A stretch of 64,000 nt of DNA, from the NCBI GenBank assembly GCA_963383645.1, contig OY726571.1, positions 79,831,108 through 79,895,107 of the forward strand, in the 5' to 3' direction. The notes beneath the pieces were generated by a model that saw only the letters and a program-made list of their open reading frames with translations, had not been told where the DNA came from and did not search any database. Both the position numbers and the translations under genes were made by a program. Origin of the DNA: Muscardinus avellanarius (Eukaryota; Chordata; Mammalia; Rodentia; Gliridae). Below, in pieces: positions 54,566 through 64,000 of the stretch; within the stretch, counting starts at the first letter, position 1, and each line of letters opens with the position of its first letter.

Positions 54566-55984
54566 CAGGCTGCTCAGTGTATACTTTAAACCAAACAGCT
54601 ACAAATAAAAATGATCTTGGAGCATTTATTAATGTCTGGTAGGTCAGTACAAGTCCATGAGAAACTGGGAAGATGTCAGAAAAGAATCGAATGCCAAAAC
54701 CTCATCCTTGCTTATTATTCAAAAATAATCTAGAAGCTGCAAAATACCTTCGTTTCATAATTCTCTTCTGGTTTTAATTCTCACATTTGATGGAGCTATA
54801 TCAAAGAACATGTGGTTCTCTAATCACTTGATACTATATGTTGATTCTTGTAGTAATCATCAATGCTTACCTAGATAATTAGTGTCTATTTTTCTCAAGT
54901 TAGCTTAAGTTGCCATGTAAAATGACGTACTTTGTAAATTTAATCTTTACCAATAATATCACAATTAAATGCTTATTGATTGTGTAATTATAAGCTCACT
55001 GCTAAGAAACACTATTGCACAAACTTCTTGTTTCCAAATCCTCATTGTATTTAAATAACTTAATCAAATACTTACTTAGTCAGAAGGCAACTCACTTAAG
55101 AGTGTTTGTCTGAAGAAGAATCAATATAAATAGGAATAAAACTATGAGTATTTCCTGTAATATAACCAAAGTAAAATGGACACATTATAAAACTCTAAGA
55201 GAATGTTTAAAAGGGAGCTTATTATTTAAAAATATCAACAGATTTTTCTTTGCATGCTATTTTAAAATTATTTAAGCTCATGAGTAAGATTAATCATGCC
55301 AAAAAATGTGATCTCTTCCTATAGAATTTATGTTGTGTATACATATTATGACCATCAAACACTAAAGAAATTCTAAAGTAGGGGCATTTTATTTCTATGT
55401 GAGCCAATCATTTAGCTAAAATACGGATATTTGGAGAACTGGGTTTTACAGCTATCATTTGAACAAATGAATAAAACAGTATGTTATTGTTTAATACTTT
55501 TGTAGAAAATATGGAATTGTTTTCTATATCAGCTCAAAGGTAAAGGTTTGAGGGCTCAGTCCAGGCATAACTGTATCTGTTTTCACTTCTAAGCCTGCAC
55601 TTTCCATTCTGAGAAGACAAGAAACACTTCACGCTGTCACCGTGGCTGAGACAGCTTGCAGAGCACATATCACTGAGTTTCCAACTTTATTTTCAGAATT
55701 TTGCTTTCTCCAGCAAATTCCAATCACTTGAATCAAGAAGCCAAAATGGAGATCAATTAAGATTTCTTCCTGAAATAGCTTACAAGTCATCAAATGAGAA
55801 TAAAGAGAGACTGAGAGATGGAGACACAGGCCATGGGGATAATGAATCCTCTTCTGGTCTGAGGACCTGAACACTAAAGCCCTATGTGAAGGACCTTAGA
55901 TGTGGAACGAGAATTTCCTCCAACAGTGTCTCCACAGAATACTCAGTTATTGCTTTAAGGGATGTAACCTTGTCCCTCAATAAC
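54566..55984. other. unique AT-rich sequence
   Basis: No repeat, RNA or gene recognised. An 81-codon minus frame at 55629-55874 has no domain. Confidence 0.4.
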
Positions 55985-55992
55985 CAAAAATT

Positions 55993-56222
55993 AAGATAGG
56001 TGTGGTGATACAAGCTAGTAATCACAATACTTGGAGGCTGAGACAAGGAAGTTTGCAGGTTCAAAGCCAGCCTTAACAACTTTGTGAGACTCTCAGAAAC
56101 TTAGCAATACCCTGTTTCAAAGCAAAAAATAAAATAAAATAAAATAAAAAATAAAAAGGGTCAGGAGAGTAGCTCAGAGATAGAATGCTCATGAGGTCAA
56201 TCCCCAGTACCACACACAAAAT
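55993..56222 (+). mobile_element. B1-dID SINE
   Basis: taggtgtggtgatacaagct, caaagccagccttaacaact, agtagctcagagatagaatg, ending ccccagtaccacacac, with an (AAAAT) linker. Confidence 0.9.
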
Positions 56223-56474
56223 AAAATAATTAAAAAGTATAAAATATTTTCTCTCCCTTTGTAATTTTAATATTAAATGGTCAGATAGATAATTATTATT
56301 CCTAATTATTCAGTTTCTTATAAGGTATTTTCTCTATAAAAGTTGCCCTCATTAAAAATGAACTTCATGATAGAAATTAGGTAGAATCATTTTATATTTC
56401 TCAGTCCTCTTTACCTACTAAATTTCCTGCATTAGGACATAGAAATTCCCAGTTGTGCTGATCTTTCTTTTGTT

Positions 56475-56476
<2 letters not shown>
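56223..56476. other. unique AT-rich sequence
   Basis: Nothing recognised. Confidence 0.35.

Positions 56477-56522
<46 letters not shown>
56477..56522. repeat. (TG)n microsatellite at a SINE tail
   Basis: About 23 TG units at the 3' end of the reversed SINE that follows; on its sense strand this is (CA)n after the terminal accac. Confidence 0.95.
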
Positions 56523-56526
<4 letters not shown>

Positions 56527-56716
56527 GTGGATTTAACTCAAGGGTATTTTGCCTTTGACCTATACTCCCAGACGTTTTGTTTAATTTTTTATTTTGGAAC
56601 AGTTCTCACACCTTACTAACTTGGCAGAAGCCTCACTAAGTTGCTGAGGCTGGCTGTGAACCTGTGACTCTCCTATTTCAGCCTCCCAAGTACAAGCATC
56701 GCCACCACGCCCAGTT
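56523..56716 (-). mobile_element. B1-dID SINE
   Basis: actgtggatttaactcaagg, tttggaacagttctcacacc, ending tcgccaccacgcccagt. Confidence 0.88.
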
Positions 56717-57007
56717 TTTTCTTTTGTATACCACTGTTAATTAAAGGCAGTGTTAAATTTAACTTGAGAATAAATATCTACAGGATAACTTGAGTACTGG
56801 CTTATTAGGTAGAAAGTCTGAAAGGATTTTGATTTGTCTATTTGATTTCTTAATCAAATCTCTAGATAAAAAAAGCTGACCTCATTTTTATGAGGCTTTC
56901 TCAAAAACAAGGCTACTTTATTTTAAATTGTATTATAACTTTTTATACTCATAGTAAAAAAAATCTGCATAGAGGGGAAAAAGAAGGACTTCTCCATCAT
57001 GATGAAA

Positions 57008-57231
57008 ATTATCTTTTTTTTTGGGGGGGGGGCGGTGCTGGGGATGGAACCCAGGGGCATTCTACCTCCAACCTACATCCTCAATTCTACCTTTATTCTT
57101 TATTTTGAAACAGGGTCTCATTGAGTTGCAGAGGGCCTCACTAATTAGCTGAGGCTGTCCGTGAACCACGATCCTACGTTCTCAGCCTCCCAAATGCTGG
57201 GATTACAAGCATGTGCCACCATGCCTGGCTG
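57008..57231 (-). mobile_element. B1-dID SINE
   Basis: A T/G run, gctggggatggaacccaggg, tttgaaacagggtctcattg, ending gccaccatgcctggct. Confidence 0.92.
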
Positions 57232-58999
57232 GAAATCATCTTTAGGAATGACCAACAAAAAATATTTTCTAAACTGTAAGAGTGGTTGCCTCTTCTTCTG
57301 GCCAATGATCCCCAAGTCTTAGACAAAGGTAGTTAATCTTTCCAAAATAATAATTAAAAATTCATTAAGATTTGTTCGTAGAAGAACATAAAATTAGACA
57401 TATTTTGGGAACTCTTGGCAATAATACTTTAAAAGAAACGATGTGGGGGAAAAAGATCCCCAAAACTCAGCACCATCACAGAATAATCGATTGTTGAGTA
57501 GACATTTTTAAAATCCAGACTCAGATAAACACAGACTGTCAAACACATGGAGTCTGCTTAGGAAATAAAAGCAGCAGTTGTTTCTAAAGGGCAACCTGCA
57601 CATTGCAGATGGACCCTGCGCCTCGGGGGAAGGGAAGGAAGCAACGCTTTCCATGTCAACATCAGTGAATTGGAGAGGAAGGAGTCTCCAAATTCCCCAG
57701 GACATCACAAGGGTGAGAAGCAAGGGCCTGGAAGCATTGTCCCAGAGAGAGACCCCTGGGTGATGATGGAGCTGCAGCATCAGGGGCTTGCAGACAATGG
57801 TCCTGGCCCTGGGCTTCTTCCTAATAAGGAGTCCTGTTCCCACTGGGATCCCAGCTGGGGCTTCTGGTCTACACAGACTTGATGGGTTTGGTGATAGCAG
57901 CAATGGCTACAGTGCAGTGACGTGTGTCTCCTTTCTGTTGCCAGAGCCATCAGGCAAGGGCACTACTTTGTGATCCTGGCTACTGCTCAGAGATGAGGGA
58001 CAACCATGAGAACCGTTCCTGGGGTCTACCTCCCTTTAAACCATACAGACAAATGGGTAGAAACTGCCACTCCAATAATTCCATTTATTGGCTGTTTTGT
58101 TATTTTCATTCTTCAAAATTGACCTTAGAGACACAGCTGCTGAAAAAATGTTAGAGTAGGTCGTCTTTTCTCCCTCCATGTAAATCAGAACCCTTTCTTT
58201 GTGTCGGTACTATTTTATGTTAGGCACAAGTTAACTCTGTATTACTATTGCTCTTTGAAAACAACAGCTGACTCTTACTCAAACTCAGCAGAAGATGGAT
58301 CCTAAAGATTTATTAGTTTCATAGATAGAACTGGAAAGAGACATGTGTTTTGTCTGTATTTCTGTGAAATGAGAATGAGCATATTAATTCTTCAAATAAA
58401 AGAGAAAAATGGCTTTTGAAGTAACAGAAAGATGGATTTTCATTTTATAAGATTTAATTTCCAATTACTGTTATGTGTATGCATGGGTAAATAGGCAAAG
58501 AGTTAATATTCACAGTGACAGACGGGGGGAAGAGGAATCATCCTACTAATTCAGAAGACATCTGGGCTATTCAGACAGCCACAGTCAACATTTAGAGAGA
58601 GTGTATTAAATTCTCAGCATTTGTCCAGCCCTATCAGAGTGTTCATTTTACTGAAGGCATTTGGTACTTTATTTTTAAACTTCAGAGTAAGCTTCCCAAG
58701 ATCAAATTCTTTGTCATAACTGACCAAATCTATCCATTCATATTATAGAAAAAGAAAGAAAACATAATACTAAATTATAGAAAAGTTTGGCATTTGAACA
58801 GCAAGCCAGTTTGTCAGAATATTCTTAGGTGTGCATAAATTATATAAACATGTATGCCCATTTCCCTTTAACAAATATATTTAAAAGTAATTTTTACAAC
58901 AAAACTTAATGTGTGGGTTTGCAATCCCCAAACACTTGAAGAGTAACATATGCCTTAATTAAAATGACTGGACATAATAATTTCTAAGAAGACACTTTG
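57232..58999. other. unique sequence, no gene seen
   Basis: 57540-58160 is GC-richer, with overlapping open frames on both strands (up to 131 codons on minus), none with a domain and none bounded by convincing splice sites. The rest is AT-rich. Confidence 0.35.
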
Positions 59000-59290
59000 C
59001 ATTAATGTTTGTACCATATTCTTTACAAAGCTGCTCGCTGGCCAGGTGGCCACCTCAGGCCATCCCCAGCCAGTGACAAGTGGGAAAGGGATCAGGACAA
59101 GAGGATGTCTCTATCTGTTCAGCTAGAGTACTTATTCCAGTGCCAAGGACTTACAAAGCTTTCCAGTTCCCTTCCTCTGCCTCTCCTTTCTTTCTGTCTT
59201 TCTTTGTTTAGGCCCAGTCCAGTCTTAACTAGGTTAATTTGGCTGTCTCAGTGATTAATTGCTGTGCTCAGAAATAAATATCCTGTGCCA
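59000..59290. promoter_or_regulatory. candidate conserved non-coding block
   Basis: Repeat-free, with aactaggttaatttggctgt and agtgattaattgctgtgctc (TTAAT/ATTAA cores) next to a cctttctttctgtctttc pyrimidine run. Composition resembles enhancers; inference only. Confidence 0.2.
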
Positions 59291-59934
59291 CATCAATTTT
59301 TTTTACATTACTGTGTGTGGTCTCCTGTACTCATCTACAGATACGGGTGTCTGGTAATGGAGCAAAAACATGCCCTCTCTCACTCCTACTTTTCTTATCA
59401 CAAGAAATGATTCTCAGTGAGTGTGTATCCCTCATGTAGAATGACCACAGAGAAGGGAGAATCCACGTGTTACAGAGACCATCACAATGAATGGCATCCC
59501 CAAAAGGGTTTTTACCTGAAAACTTGCCTTCTCTATATTTAGAAACTAGCAGCAAAGAACATTTTGACTTTTATTCTCTTCTCATATTTTAGCATTCATT
59601 CACTTAATCTATTCCACATTCAATTACTCTCAAAAAATATTTTAAGCTAATGGGCAGAATTAGAACATTACTGCCAATACACAGATTGCTAATCATGTGA
59701 GTGTAATTCAGGTGACTATGCTAAACTGAGAAAGATCTGGTTATCTTGACGATTCTTTATAGAAAAAACTGGGAAGAAAGTCAGGGTTAGATCTTGACCA
59801 TAAGTTACCACCCATTGCAGAGGTGAATACCTCCAAGGAATTGAACAGTAATTCCTAGAGTATCCAGTTTTAAGAAAATATATCTTACTACTGGAGGTAG
59901 AATACATAGGATGCATCTGTTCTTTTACTAAGAA
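59291..59934. other. unique sequence
   Basis: No gene or repeat recognised. Confidence 0.4.

Positions 59935-59984
<50 letters not shown>
59935..59984. repeat. (TG)n microsatellite at a SINE tail
   Basis: About 25 TG units, continuous with the following reversed SINE. Confidence 0.95.
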
Positions 59985-59988
<4 letters not shown>

Positions 59989-60182
59989 GCGAATTGAACC
60001 CAGGGGCCTTCTACCTCGAGCTATACCCCCAGCCCTATTTTTTATTCTTTATTTTAAAACAGGGTCTCAATGAGTTACAGAGGGCCTCACTAAGTAGCTG
60101 AGGTTGTCTTCAAAACTGCGATCTTCCTGTGTCAGCCTCCCAAGTACTAAGATTGCAAGTGTGTGCCAACATACCTGGGTTT
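59985..60182 (-). mobile_element. B1-dID SINE
   Basis: tactgcgaattgaacccagg, taaaacagggtctcaatgag, ending ccaacatacctggg. Confidence 0.9.
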
Positions 60183-60185
60183 CTT

Positions 60186-60393
60186 GAGCCAGGTGTGGTG
60201 GTGCACATTTGTAATCCCAGTACTTAGGAAGCTGAGACAGAAGAATTGCAGGTTCACTGCCAGCTTCTGCAACTTAGCAGGGCCCTACTCAACTTAGTGA
60301 GACCCTGTTTCAAAATTAACGATTAAACAGATACGCTCTGGGGGTGTATCTCAGAGGCAAAATACCCCTGGATTTAGTCCCTAGTACTAGATA
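60186..60393 (+). mobile_element. B1-dID SINE
   Basis: gccaggtgtggtggtgcaca, gctgagacagaagaattgca, ggtgtatctcagaggcaaaa, ending ctagtactag. Tail-to-head inverted neighbour of the SINE before it. Confidence 0.9.
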
Positions 60394-60460
60394 AAAAAGA
60401 AGGAGAAGGAGAAGAAGAAAGTGGAGGAGGAGAAAGAGGAGGAGAAGGAGAGAGAAAGAG
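60394..60460. repeat. (GAA/GGA)n purine tract at a SINE tail
   Basis: gaaggagaaggagaagaaga-type repeat following the SINE end. Confidence 0.88.
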
Positions 60461-60765
60461 TGTACTTCTACAGTAAGTGATTTAAAAGCAGCAAGAACTC
60501 TCCTAAATCTCACAACCTTTCCCCTCCCCCAAATCCAATCTTTGGTTAAAGAAAAAAGGAAAATATTGGCCATGGAGAAGTGTTGGTCTATATTTTAAAA
60601 AAAGATAAATAAAATATGACATTAAACATTTCATAGACTATGCAACTCAATCAAAATTTTCCAGGGCTTGTAAAACTTAAGGGTGAATGAAGACTGAGCA
60701 CTATTAGCTGTACACTGAGATTGCTTTCGATACCTGAAGATTTTAGGTTCCACTTCTTCAGTAGG
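60461..60765. other. unique sequence
   Basis: Nothing recognised. Confidence 0.35.
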
Positions 60766-60976
60766 GAGGACTTTTTTTTAGTACTAGAGACTGAATTTAG
60801 AGGTATTCTACCTCCTAGCTATACCCCTAGTCCTATTTTATTTTTATTTTGAAAAAAGGTCTCAACAGGTTAATGAGAGTCGCACTAGTTAACTGAGGCT
60901 GTCCTTGAACTTGTGATCCTCCTGTCTCAACCTCCCAATTACTAGGATTATAAGCTAGCACCACCATGCCCAACTT
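60766..60976 (-). mobile_element. old B1-dID SINE
   Basis: gtactagagactgaatttag, tttgaaaaaaggtctcaaca, ending gcaccaccatgcccaact. Confidence 0.87.
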
Positions 60977-61490
60977 AGAGAGGACTTTTCTTCCATTTTC
61001 CTGGAAAACACATCTATCAGTGGGACTGGGGTAGTGAAAGTTCTGCATGGAAGATAAGAAGCCAGAACCTATGATTTCTTTTCCTTGAGGAAAAGTGATC
61101 ATATAAATTGGAACCTTACATCACTTGGGCACCTTGGAGCACTGGAAAACTGTAGTGATTCACCTCAGACTTAATAGATGACGTGTTAATCTGAAAAGCC
61201 AAGTGCCTGAGCTTTATGGGGACAAAGAGAATGTGGATGCGTGTGAGGAAAAGATTCCGTGCAAGAAAATGATCAGATATGACAAGTCAAATCAGATTCC
61301 TTTACCAGAAGGAGTCTCCAGTGAGAGAAATTTGGAAGCCAAAATCCTATAGAAATTGACCATGGGGGAGTGGAATGTGAGCTCCCAGTGGTCATGGCTG
61401 GCCCATGAGTTTAAGGCACATTTTTGTTTTTGTTTTTTCTCTTTGATGACTTTCTGTAAACTATCCCGATACCAGCCTAGTCTGAGAATA

Positions 61491-61492
<2 letters not shown>
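60977..61492. other. unique sequence
   Basis: No gene or repeat recognised. Confidence 0.4.

Positions 61493-61536
<44 letters not shown>
61493..61536. repeat. (AAAT)n microsatellite
   Basis: About ten ataa units upstream of a SINE; a similar run (61733-61772) lies downstream. The pair may have come from the SINE tail and a duplicated A/T-rich target. Confidence 0.9.
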
Positions 61537-61539
61537 CAG

Positions 61540-61736
61540 AAGCTAGGCATGGTGTCACATGCCTGTAATCCCAGTAGTTGGGAGACAGAAGTATCACTGG
61601 CTCCAGGACAGACTTGGCAACTTAGCAAGACTCTCGGCAACCTAGCAAGACCCTGTTTCAAAATAAAAAAATAAAAAGAACTGTGGTTGTGGCTCAGCGG
61701 TAGAATGGCTCTGAGTTCAATCCTCAGTACCAAAAA

Positions 61737-61771
<35 letters not shown>

Positions 61772-61772
61772 A
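61540..61772 (+). mobile_element. B1-dID SINE with (AAAT)n tail
   Basis: gctaggcatggtgtcacatg, ggctccaggacagacttggc, tggctcagcggtagaatggc, ending cctcagtaccaaaaataaat. Confidence 0.9.
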
Positions 61773-63499
61773 AACTAAAGCATATTTATCACCTCTTAAG
61801 TCCTATAAATATACTGAGTGCTCTTTTTAAACATCTATTGAGAATAAATAAGAAGGTGTAACAAAATACCCAGGGTAAAAATGACTCACTCTCATTTTTT
61901 CATAATAAATAACATTGGTATAAATTTTATACTTTACAAGGAGCTGTAGGAAAAGCTTATTTGACCTGAACTTCATAATGACTCTTTAAAACAGAGCAGA
62001 TTTTTATCACCATTTCCCAGATGGTTACATTAGGCTTAACCAAATCCCAGGTAACAGAAATAATGCTCACCAAATAACCATACACTCCCTGGTTTTTACT
62101 TTCTCTGGCGCTGAAGTTGGAGTCTTGGGGCCAATGGACTGGAAACAGAAGCAATGTGTTCTATTCTGAGCTAAGTCAGTTCTCAGGCATTGAACCTTCC
62201 ACCCCTCAGCTGCACAGACCTTGAAGACCATCACTTCAAATGGCAGGCCTGCACGGTGGCAGAGGCCACCTATGCACATTGGAAAGCATGGTGTGTGCCA
62301 CAAATCTTTTTGATGTCCATCACTGCACTTTACGGTCTGTACTGGTGGCCCCTACTGGCAAGTACCCGGACTAATGTAGGAATTGCTGCTTTAAGTTGGA
62401 TGTTTCTGTATCAAAAATACCAATAGAGACTGTTGGGTCAATACTGAAGTGTGGACAGGGAGGAGACGGTTTTTGGAGAAAGAAAAGGAGGCGTTTTAGG
62501 TTAGGCTGAGTCAAGATATCAAGTGACAAAGCCACCTGTGATCACACCGGTAGGAGCCACGTGCTTATTGCTTTTGCAACTTAGAGCTCAAAATGGTTGT
62601 TACGGATTATAATTAGCAGGATGTAATGGGGCAAAAAATGTTAAGAGTTAGTTAAGCAGAAATCAAAAGCAATAGATGATGTTCAGAAATTCAGGAACTG
62701 ACTAATTTGGAGAACCAAGCAAGCAAACAAAAAAATAAGTGCACAGCCAAAATTGGAGAGGGGAAGTAAGAGCAGAGAAAATCCTGTGGGACTTCTCATT
62801 TAGAAGGGACTCAGGGAAATTAAACACAGGGATAGAGTCTCTTCTCCACCATGAGCCTCCAGGCAACTTCTGTCTGTTCCTATGCATTCTCCAAGAGCAG
62901 AATTGAAGCAGAAGCTTTACACCCAAGTAGATTATTAAGAAGATAATTTGAGAGAAGACTATTGGATGGGAAATTAGAGATTGAGAGAACCCATAGAAAA
63001 TGGGTGTTCTGGAGTTGGCCATTGCTATCAGAGACATTTGATCTTGCATAATCTTCTTAGAAGAACTGCAGAATTCATCTCAGAATTGTGCACTTAGAGA
63101 AAAGAAGGCAGAAGACTTTATCCATCAGATACCTCTTCCATGGGCCAGGGGTAGACCCTTTCCCATTTGTTTCTGTGCTGTCTCTTTCTGTGCTATATGT
63201 GTATGAGTACTGAGTACCCTTTAAGGAGACGTAGCAATGACAGAGGCAGCACGACTAAAGTAATGTTGTAGAACTAGATCCGCATAGATACCCCTGCTTC
63301 TGCCCCGAGCACAGTCCCTTCAGCTTCTGTTGCCAACACTGACAACTTGGAGGTGTTACTGGAGGCTCCGCCACTCTGGAGTTGAGTCAAAGCTACCACT
63401 AACTGCAGTGTGTACTTCTTCACGCCATTAGCGTCTTCTGCAAAACCTAACTTGCAAATAGAGAACACCATGCCAAAGGGGATTAGCCAGGCTCAAAAT
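61773..63499. other. unique sequence, no gene seen
   Basis: Weak reversed MIR trace at 61975-62055. The 78-115-codon frames (62067-62303 minus, 62190-62426 plus, 62702-63049 minus) overlap on both strands and lack domains. Confidence 0.4.
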
Positions 63500-63530
63500 C
63501 ACTGTCCACATGTTCTCTCTCATGTGTGGA

Positions 63531-63585
<55 letters not shown>

Positions 63586-64000
63586 AGAAGAAGGAGGAGG
63601 AGGAGGAGGAGGAGGAGGAGGAGGAGGAGGAGGAGGAGGAGGAGGAGGAAGAAGAAGAAGAAGAAGAAGAAGAAGAAGAAGAAGAAGAAGAAGAAGAAGA
63701 AGGAGAAGGAGAAGGAGAAGGAGGAGAAGGAGAAGAAGAAAAGAGAAGAAAGGAAGGAAGGAAGGAAGGAAGGAAGGAAGGAAAAGAAAGAAGGAAGGAA
63801 GGAAGAGAAGAAAGGAGGGAAAAGAAAGGGGTCCTCATGAAATTTAGGAGAGAGAACAGTAGGACAGTGAAAATGAATCAGAAGGAGGAAGAGAAGGAAA
63901 GGGTTGGCACAGAGAGGAAAGCAAAAGAAAGAAGGTTATGTGCATGTATGAATGCATTGCTCTGAATCTCACCCTTTGTCATGTACAATTACAATGCATG
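63500..64000 (+). mobile_element. L1 3' UTR with expanded purine tract
   Basis: Begins with the L1 motif catgttctctctcatgtgtg and ends with tcatgtacaattacaatgca, both normal for an L1 3' end. Between them the G/A-rich part of the 3' UTR has grown to about 300 bp. Runs to the window edge. Confidence 0.7.
63535..63835. repeat. about 300-bp polypurine tract
   Basis: (GA)n, then (GAA)n, (GGA)n, (GAA)n, (GGAGAA)n and (GGAA)n with virtually no pyrimidine on the plus strand. Open frames here give pure Glu/Arg/Lys (plus) or Ser (minus) runs. Confidence 0.95.

Noticed and set aside
57508..57903. 131-codon minus-strand frame and overlapping plus frames
   Set aside because: Both strands are open in a GC-richer patch, with no recognisable family or splice edges. 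Kept only as unique sequence.
63410..63965. Open frames of 104-151 codons rich in Glu, Arg, Lys or Ser
   Set aside because: They are translations of a purine microsatellite in all frames.

Overview
The window is nuclear DNA from a mammal, most likely a sciuromorph rodent (squirrel, dormouse or mountain-beaver type). The evidence is dozens of B1-dID SINEs, each a 7SL-derived B1 head fused to an ID tail that reads 'gtagctcagaggtagaatg' or 'tgtagcccggaggtagaagg'. Rodent-type L1 3' ends and older MIR, L2 and MaLR remnants are also present. The species call is an inference from repeat content. No complete protein-coding gene is visible: the long open frames lie in repeats, microsatellites or low-complexity purine tracts. 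Two short pieces (3129-3214 and 36540-36633) have splice-like edges and open frames and are listed only as weak exon candidates. The window therefore reads as intergenic or deep intronic sequence.

Layout. 1-13.9 kb: mostly unique AT-rich DNA with scattered SINEs, a twin-primed L1 (4.1-4.7 kb), a MaLR-like LTR (7.2-7.5 kb), a SINE nested in a SINE (9.1-9.5 kb), and a purine-rich block with an L1 fragment (10.9-12.2 kb). 13.9-27.5 kb: three same-strand copies (A, B, C) of a composite retrotransposon. 27.5-33.5 kb: unique DNA with a candidate conserved non-coding block (29.76-30.29 kb), then two L1 tails inserted at one target site (31.08-32.15 kb). 33.5-44.9 kb: unique DNA with SINEs, L2, L1 and a MaLR LTR. 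44.9-47.2 kb: an L1 reaching the reverse-transcriptase motif. 47.2-63.5 kb: unique DNA, SINEs, an old L1 and microsatellites. 63.5-64 kb: an L1 3' end carrying a roughly 300-bp purine tract.

The main discovery candidate is the composite element. Read on the minus strand, copies A and B have this order: a 5' leader starting with GGAAGGAAGATGG (CpG-rich and with a YY1-type site in B); about 175-bp promoter-like monomers, several with a YY1-type core; a second degenerate leader copy; a sense B1-dID SINE; a VNTR of 50-bp units arranged as 100-bp dimers; and about 370 bp of L1 3' end with an A-rich tail. Copy C lacks the SINE and second leader and begins with a different GC-box-rich leader. Copies A and C have 15-bp target-site duplications, and copy C sits at a TTTT/AAAA-type L1 endonuclease site. 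The design parallels the hominoid SVA/LAVA elements (SINE-VNTR-L1-driven), apparently evolved independently in a rodent. The parts suggest an RNA with its own promoter array and an L1 3' end, moved in trans by L1 proteins. I know of no rodent SVA-like family of this form, but I could not search.
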